NCBI RefSeq assembly: GCF_000145615.1
Contig: NC_014410.1
Coordinates: 471,001 to 535,000, forward strand
DNA from: Thermoanaerobacterium thermosaccharolyticum DSM 571
Lineage (GTDB): Bacteria; Bacillota; Thermoanaerobacteria; Thermoanaerobacterales; Thermoanaerobacteraceae
Direction of reading: 5' to 3'
Length of the DNA: 64,000 nt
Below are positions 33,344 to 41,470 of this stretch, in pieces. Positions within the stretch are counted from its first letter, which is position 1, and every line of letters starts with the position of its first letter. The position numbers were made by a program, and so were the translations under genes. The notes under the pieces were generated by a model. The model was not told the DNA's origin, ran no database searches, and saw nothing but the letters and a program-made list of their open reading frames with translations.

Positions 33344-34178
33344 ATGGCTAAAAGAAATATCAATTGGGATGAAGATAAATTAAAAAAATGGATACAGGAA
33401 GGGCGTGGACAGGGGGAAGGCAAAGAATATAAACCCTGGCTTACTGTCCAGGACTTCCCTTCTAAAGGAAGGGTTACACGTATATTTGGATAGAAAACAA
33501 AAAGAACACATCACTTTTTCACGGATACAGAGACAAGATATTTTTATCTGCTTGAATGGGAAGATGATGTATTGGATATCAGGGAGCACTATCCTTTATT
33601 TAACTGTGAAGAAGTAATACAAAATAAGGCTGGTTTAAACTTCGACTTATTTAAAGACAAAGATACAGGAACGCCATACATTTTATCTACATCATTTTTA
33701 ATAACCTTAAAAAAAACAGATGGCAAAATAGCATATGTTGCCAGAAGTCTTAAAGCGGATTGTGAACTTGAGCGGAAGACGGCATTAGAAAGGTTGGAAA
33801 TAGAGAGGAGATATTGGCAGAGCCAAAATATTGATTGGGCAATAGTAACACAAAAAGAGATTCCAGTGGTTAAAGCAAAGAATATAGAATGGATTCACTC
33901 ATCCTTATTTCCTGCTGATGAAAGAGGATTTACTTGACTATTACTGTAATGCTTTCATTGAGAAATTAGCAGGAAGTAATACATCGATTAGAAATTTCAC
34001 TATCAAATTTGACAGGCTGTTTAATTTGGATACAGGGACAGGGGTATACATATTCAAGCGTTTAATTGCCCTTAAAAGGATAATGGTGGACATGGATAAA
34101 AAAATCGACCTTAATGATTCGACCCAAAGTATAAAAATTGTACAACAAAGTTTGCTAAAGAGGGTGGGAGTACTTTGA
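33344..34178 (+). pseudogene. tnsA: Tn7-type TnsA endonuclease, inactivated
   Basis: GGAGGTGAT precedes ATG 33344. The N-terminus 'EGRGQGEGKEYKPWLTVQD' and 'FPSKGRVTRIFG' is clearly TnsA. A TAG at 33491 interrupts it; the frame continues with 'RTHHFFTDTETRYFYLLEW', 'VLDIREHYPLF' and 'ALERLEIERRYWQSQNIDW'. A frameshift near 33925 moves the C-terminal domain to another frame (to 34178). The catalytic Asp expected in 'STDF' is Ser here ('LSTSFLI'). TnsA cuts the 5' transposon ends in Tn7 transposition. This copy is dead by three independent signs. Confidence 0.88.
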
Positions 34179-34258
34179 TTGCAGTAAATACACTAATTAA
34201 GTGGGCGCAGGATAATGCTAAAGAAAGCGTGGAAAGGATTTTGTGGCTTAATTGTTAA
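34175..34258 (+). pseudogene. tnsB: 5' remnant of a Tn7-type tnsB transposase gene
   Basis: TTG 34175 overlaps the tnsA TGA. The 27-codon frame 'IAVNTLIKWAQDNAKES' ... 'VERILWLN' has the look of clostridial TnsB N-termini, then stops. Nothing of the catalytic core, tnsC or tnsD follows. The position right after tnsA supports the call. Confidence 0.6.
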
Positions 34259-34388
34259 ACAGCAAGATATCACATCCTGAAAAATTAAGATTAATTAAGC
34301 TGACTTATCATAAAAAGTATAAAGATTAAACAATCACTAAACAGGGTTTTTACTTAAAAATTCACATTATACAATCTATAAGATCATA

Positions 34389-35019
34389 TTATTCTAAAAT
34401 ATCATATACATATAGCTTTAAGTATATACATTTTTGGGATTTACGCTTTTTGGGTAAATGCCATCTTGAATGTATTTTCTCCCCCGGATTAAACTGGGAG
34501 AAAGTTGTTTTAAAGTATAGACCCATGGATACATCAGATTGCCAGCAATCATTAGGATACTCCATTTCAAAAGCTTTCCTGTCTTTTATGTTCAATGTTG
34601 ATGTAGAAATTTTAGTTTTGCATAGATTCTTTGAACTGTAGATAGGGATACCTTGTCAAGCTCAATAAACTTTTTAGCTAAAAGTTCCTGATAGATTGAC
34701 TTAGCTGATCTTCTTGGATTATCAAGTTTTAGATTCTTAATATAGGCTTTAACATCATCAGTTAAAACTCTTGAAGCACCTTTGTCGCATCTACTTTTAG
34801 GATATAAACCTTCAAATCCATATTTTCTGTAACAGTAAAGCCATGTCTTAATTGTATTAGGCGAGAATTCTCTTTTACCTAATGAAGGCACATCATAAAC
34901 TTTAGAAGTAATAACCTACATATATTCTTTTGCGTTTCCTGAGTGTAATTTTCATTGATAAGCGGTGCTATCAAAGAAAATTTAAAGTAAGCAATTTTTT
35001 GTTTAACATCATTATCCAT
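34389..35019 (-). pseudogene. Decayed IS transposase (integrase-core type)
   Basis: On the minus strand AGGAGG precedes ATG 35019. 'MDNDVKQKIAYFKFSLIAPL' begins it; after a frameshift come 'GKREFSPNTIKTWLYCYRKY' and 'NPRRSAKSIYQELLAKKFI' (HTH region), and after another 'RKAFEMEYPNDCWQSDVSMG' with the first Asp of a DDE core. The rest of the catalytic domain is missing and the end is scrambled. It probably inserted in the former tnsB-tnsC region. Confidence 0.7.
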
Positions 35020-35581
35020 GTCTAAAAACCTCCTCAATTTGATTATCAGTATTATTGACTGGATAATGATGGTACATTCACAAAGGTTATGTGGTGAAAT
35101 AAAATGCGTCGATAAAGACACCCCTGCAGTAATAACCATGCCTGTACAATTTACCTTTGTAAGTGCAATTAGGGCATCCAGATGGTGCATCTATGTACAA
35201 ATATGATTCATTTTCGATATATTCATGTATATTTTTAACTGGAAAGGCTATAATTATCGTTATGATACCTTTCTTGGGGTGGTAATTAATTTTACCGCCC
35301 CATTATTTTTCTATAATTGTAGGGAAGATTAACCAATCTTATACATGAATATGAAAATTAATTAACTTTATATAATGGATAAGGTTAAATTATTTTGCTT
35401 TTTATAGTGCTTTTTATATTGAAATAATTTGCTGCATAACAATTTATGGTTCATTTCTATATAAGAAAAGTTTTTAAGCTATATCATAATAATTCAATGC
35501 AATTATGGTAGAAATTCATACCTGCTAGTAGTATACTAGTAGCATATTATAAATTAAATTATAGGAAGGAGTTTTTGAGAA
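35020..35581. other. Gene-free AT-rich stretch
   Basis: About 560 bases without a convincing gene. Features seen: an inverted repeat GGGGTGGTAA / TTACCGCCCC near 35275-35305, likely a terminator-like hairpin followed by TATTTTT, and CTAGTA-GTA-TACTAG at 35524-35538 before the next gene, a possible operator. Confidence 0.4.
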
Positions 35582-35821
35582 ATGAAATATGTTCTATTGA
35601 CAACGATATTTTTGGTTGTATTAGGTTTGATTGTAGGTTTAATTGTTCATGGCTTAAAGAAAGGGGCTTCAGGTTTTAAGATAATGCTTTTAGGGTTAAA
35701 CATTACTTTGTTCGGAGGAATAATTGCAGTTGACCCTAATTCTAATCTTGGTGGTATTGAATATTTAATAGCGCTTTCAGGCTTATTAATTTCTATTATA
35801 GGTCTTGAGAAAAAGGATTAA
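35582..35821 (+). CDS. Small membrane protein
   Basis: A 79-residue protein with three hydrophobic segments ('LLTTIFLVVLGLIVGLIV', 'IMLLGLNITLFGGIIAV', 'YLIALSGLLISIIGL') and a charged end 'EKKD'. AGGAAGGAG precedes the ATG by about 10 bases. I do not recognise a family. It stands alone between relics. Confidence 0.6.
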   Translation: MKYVLLTTIFLVVLGLIVGLIVHGLKKGASGFKIMLLGLNITLFGGIIAVDPNSNLGGIEYLIALSGLLISIIGLEKKD

Positions 35822-36089
35822 CTTCAATTAAGCGGTCTTTTTATACATTATGGTGAAATAAGTAAGGTATATTAGTTTTATCTGAATATGCTCTTATGGA
35901 GGGCAGGTAAGGCTTCCGTTTATAGGCGGATTAATGTGCCTAATCAGAATTTTTTCCCTCAATATACATAAGAAGAATACAAAAGAGGTAACTGCACTAC
36001 GATTGTAAGCAGGGGCTTGGAAGATAGCATTAATTTAAATTACAGTAGTTCTTTGTTGATACAGATGACGAAGAAGAAGTATATGTAAA
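35822..36089. other. Gene-free stretch before the GGDEF relic
   Basis: No start signals or protein-like frame of note. It probably belongs to the same decayed locus as the following pseudogene. Confidence 0.3.
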
Positions 36090-36447
36090 AAGAAGATTTA
36101 TGAGGTAGTTTTATATTATGAAAATGAAAAAGAAAAATTAGCATTTAAATCTTATTTAGAAAGTAATCAGAATATTGTTGAATCATACATAACTGAAACC
36201 AATAAGGTATTACAGTTTCAGCAAGAGAGCGGTTATTACGATATATTTATTGAGAATTTAAAAATATTGAGTGATTCATATAAAGAGTATTTTGAAAGAC
36301 TCCAGACGTGATAGCGATAAGGCAATACGCTATGGTTGAGATGAATTCTTAGTTATCTTTGAAAACTGTAAGAGTGCAAAGGTGAATAATAAAAAAGATT
36401 TTATTTTAAACAAAATAAACAGGAATCACTATAAGTATAAACATTGA
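36090..36447 (+). pseudogene. Remnant of a GGDEF (diguanylate cyclase) gene
   Basis: One frame reads 'YENEKEKLAFKSYLESNQN' ... 'SDSYKEYFERLQT' and stops at 36311. In the next frame 'DKAIRYG', TGA at 36337, then 'DEFLVIFENCKSAKVNN' matches the GGDEF active loop RYGGDEF with its second Gly codon changed to a stop. The rest of the domain is missing. It lies directly before an intact HDOD gene, so the two may once have formed a signalling operon. Confidence 0.6.
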
Positions 36448-36475
36448 AATACAGAGTTGCTAAGGAGGACTATAA

Positions 36476-37336
36476 ATGCAAAATCATCCAATTATTAAAC
36501 TAATTCAGGAATCAAATTACTTGCCCAAAATACCAAAGGCATTTGGAGAAATCCTAAATATGTTATTAAAACCTTGTGAGTTTAATATAGATGAATGCAT
36601 TGAGAAGTTTTCCAATATTCCAGAACTAGAATCAACCTTAATACAAATATTAAATTATAATTCAAAATTAAACCGTGAAATATTATCATTAAAAGATGCA
36701 GTTTTGTATTTAGGTGCTAAAAATACTAGAATTATTGCTATCGCATATATAACTAGATTATTATTGCCAAATAGAAATGGAAGGGCAAAGATATTCAATA
36801 ATGAAATATACTGGAAGCATTGTATTGGTACTTCCATTGCTAGTTATATGATTGCAGCCGAGACTTGTCTATGTGATAAGGACAAAATGTTTACCTATGG
36901 ATTAATTCATGATATTGGTGTAACGGTTTTAGACATTTGTTTGCCAGAACATTTAGATAAAATTCATACATTACAATTAAAAGGATTGCATCAAATAGCA
37001 GCAGGAAAGATTGTATTAAGTGGACTGACCCATGCAGAAATCGGAATGTGGATATGTAAAGAGTGGGGGTTACCGGAAGAAATTGCAGAAATTGTAGGAT
37101 ATCATCATACTCCATTCATAAACAGTCAAGTTAGCAATGAAGTAAGGCTAATGTATCTGGCAGATTCTATAAGTACCAATTATTATGAAAAGTTATTAGG
37201 GAATAAAACAACTTTTATTTATTCGGATAGGACAAGTGAGCTGTTAAATATTTCAGAAGCATTCATAGAGGATATAGCGAAAAAACTGCCAAAAGAAGTA
37301 GATAAGGTAAATCGTATTATAGACTTTAAATTCTAA
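36476..37336 (+). CDS. HDOD-domain signalling protein
   Basis: A 286-residue HDOD protein: 'LPKIPKAFGEILNML' opens the domain, 'SLKDAVLYLGAKNTRIIAI' is the central signature, and 'FTYGLIHDIGVTVLD' and 'EIAEIVGYHHTPF' hold HD-like residues. Such domains act in nucleotide signalling, motility or competence control but often lack enzyme activity. AAGGAGGAC precedes the ATG. It follows a broken GGDEF gene. Confidence 0.85.
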   Translation: MQNHPIIKLIQESNYLPKIPKAFGEILNMLLKPCEFNIDECIEKFSNIPELESTLIQILNYNSKLNREILSLKDAVLYLGAKNTRIIAIAYITRLLLPNRNGRAKIFNNEIYWKHCIGTSIASYMIAAETCLCDKDKMFTYGLIHDIGVTVLDICLPEHLDKIHTLQLKGLHQIAAGKIVLSGLTHAEIGMWICKEWGLPEEIAEIVGYHHTPFINSQVSNEVRLMYLADSISTNYYEKLLGNKTTFIYSDRTSELLNISEAFIEDIAKKLPKEVDKVNRIIDFKF

Positions 37337-37338
37337 AT

Positions 37339-37704
37339 ATGTTTACATATATATTGAAGGGTGACACCGAGAAACTTATTTTAAAAACAAAAGCTACAAA
37401 AGAATTGTCCTATATATATCCGCTTTTTAATACTTACAAACAAGATGTTATTAACACTATTGTTATTCCTTTTGTTAAAGCTAATCAAAAGGGAGTTTAT
37501 GAAATTACTGATGGTGTTTTTGAAATGGCTGAAAAAGTGCCTAATTCGAAGACTAATCCTTTTGCGATATCAAATTGTTTGATAAAAATAGCAAGAAAAA
37601 CTCGCAAGGTAACCAGAGAGACTATGGCAATAAGAGGTATTACTGTTTTAGTATATTCTTATATTCCGTATTATCAGGATAGATTTATTGATACGGAATT
37701 ATAG
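37339..37704 (+). CDS. Hypothetical protein
   Basis: A 121-residue soluble protein, start two bases after the HDOD stop with no clear ribosome site, so it depends on coupling. It has a basic middle ('IKIARKTRKVTRETMAIRG') and no motif that I know. Co-transcription with the HDOD gene is likely. Confidence 0.5.
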   Translation: MFTYILKGDTEKLILKTKATKELSYIYPLFNTYKQDVINTIVIPFVKANQKGVYEITDGVFEMAEKVPNSKTNPFAISNCLIKIARKTRKVTRETMAIRGITVLVYSYIPYYQDRFIDTEL

Positions 37705-37739
37705 AGTATTATGAGTTATTAAAGGAGAGTGATTATACT

Positions 37740-38111
37740 ATGTTAAAAGATAAGGCACTGCCATTTTCTATCTTTTGTTTATCAATATCTATTATTATAA
37801 GTGCTGTTATCATTGCAAATGGAATGAGAAGTAATGGAGATTATGTTGGCACTGGTTTGTCTGATATGTCACAAGGATTAAGTAATATCGTAAATAATAT
37901 GTACAATAACAATGATAATGTTGTTTACACAAGAAATACTTATGATTTATCTACAGCATCTTCTTATTTAGGAATTGAGGAGAGTAAATTATTAGACCTT
38001 GTTAATGAAAAAGATTCAGGGATACCCTATATCAAAATAGGTAATGATTATATATTTAGCAAAGGTGCATTAGACAAATGGCTAGAAACAGCAAGAGTTG
38101 AAATAAAATAG
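37740..38111 (+). CDS. Membrane-anchored protein with excisionase-like HTH
   Basis: A 123-residue protein: an N-terminal membrane helix ('FSIFCLSISIIISAVIIANG'), a Ser/Asn-rich linker, and a C-terminal MerR/excisionase-type winged helix ('YDLSTASSYLGIEESKLLD', 'GIPYIKIGNDYIFSKGALD'). AAGGAGAGTG precedes the ATG. DNA-binding at the membrane is an unusual pairing; function unknown. Confidence 0.6.
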   Translation: MLKDKALPFSIFCLSISIIISAVIIANGMRSNGDYVGTGLSDMSQGLSNIVNNMYNNNDNVVYTRNTYDLSTASSYLGIEESKLLDLVNEKDSGIPYIKIGNDYIFSKGALDKWLETARVEIK

Positions 38112-38131
38112 GATAACAGTTTTTGGTCAGT

Positions 38132-38181
38132 TATATAACTAAAATAATCGCCACTCCATGATAATAAAGTTGACTCTATAA
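38132..38181 (+). repeat. 50-bp direct repeat, right copy
   Basis: It matches 10880-10929 at 47 of 50 bases in the same orientation and keeps one full 20-base unit plus the start of a second. It lies 21 bases past the previous gene and marks the right edge of the accessory island. Confidence 0.85.
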
Positions 38182-38273
38182 CACTTAACACATGTTTTAT
38201 GATGAAATTATAAATATAAAAGCATTATTATTCCAAAAGGTTTATAAACATTCTTCAGTTGGGGGATGAGAAA

Positions 38274-38738
38274 ATGTTTAGAGAATTGAGAAGGCAAGAC
38301 AGAAAAATGGACAATAATGAAATAATTGAAGTATTAAAAAAGTGTCAGTATGGAGTTTTATCTACAGTAGGTATAGATGGCTATGCATATGGGGTACCGT
38401 TAAGCTATGTATACTTAAACAATAGCATATATTTTCATTGTGCAACAGTAGGTCACAAACTAGATAATATAAGAAACAATGACAAAGTATCATTTTGTAT
38501 TGTAGGGGAAGTAGATCCTGTCCCGGAAAAGTTTACTACAAAATATAAAAGCGTGATACTATTTGGTAAGGCTTCAGAAGTTAATGGCGATGAAAAATAC
38601 TTGGTTCTTATAGCTATATTAGAGAAATACGCAGGTCAGTGTATGGACAAAGGAAAAGAGTATATAAAAAGCGCCGGTGAAAAAGTAAAAGTTATAAAAA
38701 TATCTATTGACTATATTGAGGGAAAGACGAATAGATGA
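38274..38738 (+). CDS. Pyridoxamine 5'-phosphate oxidase-fold protein
   Basis: A 154-residue flavin-binding split-barrel protein. 'MFRELRRQDRKMDNNEIIEV' and 'GVLSTVGIDGYAYGVPLSYV' are typical of the NimA-like/PNPOx group, which reduce nitro compounds or bind FMN/haem. ATG 38274 has GGGGGATGAG upstream; TTG 38259 overlaps that site. The actual substrate is unknown. Confidence 0.85.
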   Translation: MFRELRRQDRKMDNNEIIEVLKKCQYGVLSTVGIDGYAYGVPLSYVYLNNSIYFHCATVGHKLDNIRNNDKVSFCIVGEVDPVPEKFTTKYKSVILFGKASEVNGDEKYLVLIAILEKYAGQCMDKGKEYIKSAGEKVKVIKISIDYIEGKTNR

Positions 38739-38831
38739 TAAATAGTTCAAAGTTTTAAATTATGGTAAAATTTTTGTTTTATGGCATTAAGGTGCTATGG
38801 CTTTGTGAATTAATTTAGAGGAGGAAAACTC

Positions 38832-39674
38832 ATGAAATTTATAATATTAGGAAGTGGAGGATGCACTGCAATACCCAGACCGTTGTGTAAATGCAAAATT
38901 TGTAAAGAGGCGAGAGAAAAAGGTAAACCTTATTCAAGATTCGGCTGCAGCCTGTTTTTAGATGATTTAAAATTATTAGTAGATACACCGGAAGATATAG
39001 TCCATGCGTTAAATTATGCTAATATTCAGCAAGTTAATTCTGTTTTGTTTAGTCATATAGATCCTGACCACACGCTTGGCATGAGAGTCTTTGAACATAT
39101 GCGTCTTGATTGGCTTCAAATTTCAGAAGGAAAAGAATGTTCAAATCCAATAGATGTTTTTGCTATGGACCATGTTATGTCTGATGTGAATTCTATAGGC
39201 TCAAAATTTGGTTCTTATTTAGATTATTATGAAAATATCAGAAATATTATAAAAAGAAAAGTTGTATCAGATTTTGTTTATTTAGATGATATAAAAATAA
39301 CGTTTATTAAGGCAAATTCAGCGACCGTATTTGTATTTGAGCAAGGGAAAAGAAAAGCTATCTATGCTCCATGTGATGTAAAACCGTTTCCTAATAATGA
39401 CATTTTCACAGACACAGATATTATGATAATTGGGAATACCGTCATTGGCGAAATTTTAAAAGATGGTTTTATTTTAGAAGAAAATAATAGTCTTAGAAAT
39501 GAATTGTTTAGCATGAATGAAATTGAGCAGCTTAAAAATGATTATGGCATCAAAAAGGTTATTATCACCCATATAGAAGAAGACTGGGGCAAGTCATATG
39601 ACGATTATTTGGAATTACAAAAGCAATACAAAGACATTGTGTTTGCTTATGATGGAATGACTTTTGAAGTATAG
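38832..39674 (+). CDS. Metallo-beta-lactamase-fold hydrolase (PhnP-like)
   Basis: A 280-residue MBL protein. 'GSGGCTAIPRPLCKCKICKE' opens it with a Cys cluster as in PhnP-type phosphodiesterases; 'SHIDPDHTLGM' is the metal-binding HxDxDH, and later 'CDVKPF' and 'ITHIEEDWG' give further ligands. GAGGAGG precedes the ATG. Likely a cyclic phosphodiesterase or related enzyme; no phn operon is present. Confidence 0.78.
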   Translation: MKFIILGSGGCTAIPRPLCKCKICKEAREKGKPYSRFGCSLFLDDLKLLVDTPEDIVHALNYANIQQVNSVLFSHIDPDHTLGMRVFEHMRLDWLQISEGKECSNPIDVFAMDHVMSDVNSIGSKFGSYLDYYENIRNIIKRKVVSDFVYLDDIKITFIKANSATVFVFEQGKRKAIYAPCDVKPFPNNDIFTDTDIMIIGNTVIGEILKDGFILEENNSLRNELFSMNEIEQLKNDYGIKKVIITHIEEDWGKSYDDYLELQKQYKDIVFAYDGMTFEV

Positions 39675-39699
39675 ATTTAATTTTATGGAGGATTAATTC

Positions 39700-40314
39700 A
39701 TGAATGATACGTTAAGAGATGTTAAAGAATATTTGATAAAAAAGTATAATTGCCATTCAATAATATTATATGGTTCTTATGCTAATGGAGATTTTACAGA
39801 AGAAAGTGATATAGATTTATTATGCTTTTGCGACAATCCTGTGGCAGAGAATGACACATCTATAATTAGCGGTAGACAGCTAGATGCCTGGATTTATGAA
39901 ACAAGTATGATGGATAACTTTATTCAATTTCTTCATATTAGAGATGGCAAGATACTTTTGGATAAAAGAAATAAGTGCGATAATTTTCTTAAAGAAATAG
40001 ATAAGCAGTTTAAAAAAGGGCCTGAACAATTGACAGCAGAGAAAAAATATTTTCTAAAAAATTGGCTTGCCAAGATGCTCAATAGAGCACAAAAAGAAGA
40101 TATAGAAGGTAATTTTAGATATCATTGGTTACTTGTAGATTCATTAGAAATTTACTTTAATATCAAAGGTTTATGGTATTTGGGACCAAAGAAATCTTTA
40201 AAATGGCTATATGAAAATGATAGGGATGCATACAATGTGTTTGATAATGCATTAAAAGTCAATGCAGATATTGCTGATGTGGAAAAGTTAGTTGAATTCA
40301 TAAGGACATTATAA
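39700..40314 (+). CDS. Nucleotidyltransferase-domain protein
   Basis: A 204-residue protein with the nucleotidyltransferase signature 'ILYGSYANGDFTEESDIDLL' (GSxxxG...DxD) at residues 22-42, followed by a helical C-terminal part. It resembles aminoglycoside nucleotidyltransferase-like stand-alone proteins. ATGGAGG lies before the start. It follows the MBL gene by 25 bases. Substrate unknown; antibiotic modification is only one option. Confidence 0.75.
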   Translation: MNDTLRDVKEYLIKKYNCHSIILYGSYANGDFTEESDIDLLCFCDNPVAENDTSIISGRQLDAWIYETSMMDNFIQFLHIRDGKILLDKRNKCDNFLKEIDKQFKKGPEQLTAEKKYFLKNWLAKMLNRAQKEDIEGNFRYHWLLVDSLEIYFNIKGLWYLGPKKSLKWLYENDRDAYNVFDNALKVNADIADVEKLVEFIRTL

Positions 40315-40387
40315 AAATTATCAGGGCACATGTTTATTTTGGATGTAAAGTAACTCTATTTAACATTGTAAAAACTAGGGATTGTAT

Positions 40388-40671
40388 ATGAGCAATTTTG
40401 AATTTATAAGTGGAGGCAGAGAACTACTTGACTTAGTACAGCCATTAAATGGTGATATTGAGCTACCTATAAAATGGTATGTGGTAATAATGTGTAAATA
40501 GAATCAGCAATAAATCATGTCCTAAATTCTTTAACTATTCCGAATGAATGCATGCCAGATTTTAAATCTAAATATAAATATTATTTAAAAAAGAAAGAAG
40601 ACTTTTCGGTAATATATTTGGTATTTGTTCCTGATAAAAAAAGGCTTTACGTAATCGAAAATATTTTTTAA
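40388..40671 (+). pseudogene. Fragments of a GNAT acetyltransferase gene and a second small gene
   Basis: ATG 40388 starts 'MSNFEFISGGRELLDLVQPL', a common N-terminus of small GNAT proteins, but the frame ends at 40501. From 40501 another frame reads 'ESAINHVLNSLTIPNECM' ... 'DFSVIYLVFVPDKKRLYVIE' to 40671 without a start. Both look like the remains of deleted genes. Confidence 0.45.
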
Positions 40672-40788
40672 GTGTTTTGTTTTGAAATTGAATCGAATAT
40701 TGCCCTGCTGCCTTCAAACAAGCTGAAACTATTTTTTGAAGATTGAAATAAATATACAAAATGATTAATACAGCACAGAAGGGATGTA

Positions 40789-41274
40789 ATGAATATGCAC
40801 ATTAAACCAATATCAATTGATGATCGTCAACGCATAAATGATTTTATAAAATCTCGCTGGTTTTCAACTGAAATGGTCGTTGGTGGTGAAATAGTCGATA
40901 TGACAAAATTAGAAGGCTTTATTGCATATGAAAATGAAGAAATTGTAGGGTTAGCGACATATAGAATTAAGGATAGTGAATGTGAAATCATGTCTTTAGA
41001 CAGTTTGAAGGAAAATCAAGGTATTGGAACTGCTCTTCTAAATAAGATCATCGAAGAGGCAATCAATAAAAAATGTACAAAAATAAAATTGGTTACGACA
41101 AATGACAATATAAACGCAATTCGTTTTTACCAAAAACGCGGGTTTGATATGGTGAGAATACATAACAATGCTGTGGATGTTGCGAGAAAATTAAAGCCGT
41201 CGATACCGTTATTGGGAGATTTTGGCATACCGATTAAACATGAGATTGAATTTGAAATGAATTTAGATAAATGA
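40789..41274 (+). CDS. GNAT-family N-acetyltransferase
   Basis: A 161-residue acetyltransferase. The acetyl-CoA-binding motif is 'LKENQGIGTALLNKIIEEA' (Q/RxxGxG/A) and 'TTNDNINAIRFYQKRGF' is the typical C-terminal part. GAAGGGAT precedes the ATG. The target is unknown. It stands alone, 115 bases after the fragments. Confidence 0.88.
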   Translation: MNMHIKPISIDDRQRINDFIKSRWFSTEMVVGGEIVDMTKLEGFIAYENEEIVGLATYRIKDSECEIMSLDSLKENQGIGTALLNKIIEEAINKKCTKIKLVTTNDNINAIRFYQKRGFDMVRIHNNAVDVARKLKPSIPLLGDFGIPIKHEIEFEMNLDK

Positions 41275-41335
41275 ATTGATTTCTTGCTTCCTTGTTTATT
41301 AGGAGATATTATCTTGACAAGATGCTTATCAAGAT

Positions 41336-41364
41336 TTGATACTGTTGTGTATATTTGTTATTAA
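41336..41364 (+). promoter_or_regulatory. Putative promoter of the serine hydrolase gene
   Basis: TTGATA at 41336-41341, 17 bases, TATTAA at 41359-41364. An inverted repeat ATCTTGA / TCAAGAT covers the region just upstream (41311-41335). Confidence 0.45.
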
Positions 41365-41470
41365 TATTATAGAGTAAATAATATGGTATTTTAGGATAAT
41401 ATATACTAATGAAATATAAAAGCATATATATATAATATGTACATGGATATATCATACCAAGGGGGAATCC

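Noticed and set aside
34389-35019. Intact insertion sequence
   Set aside because: The transposase has frameshifts and lacks most of the DDE core; terminal inverted repeats could not be found.
10855-38200. Prophage or ICE as the source of the island
   Set aside because: No integrase, tRNA target, capsid, terminase, relaxase or conjugation gene is visible. The ImmA-like peptidases alone do not make an ICE; the tns relics favour a Tn7-like origin.
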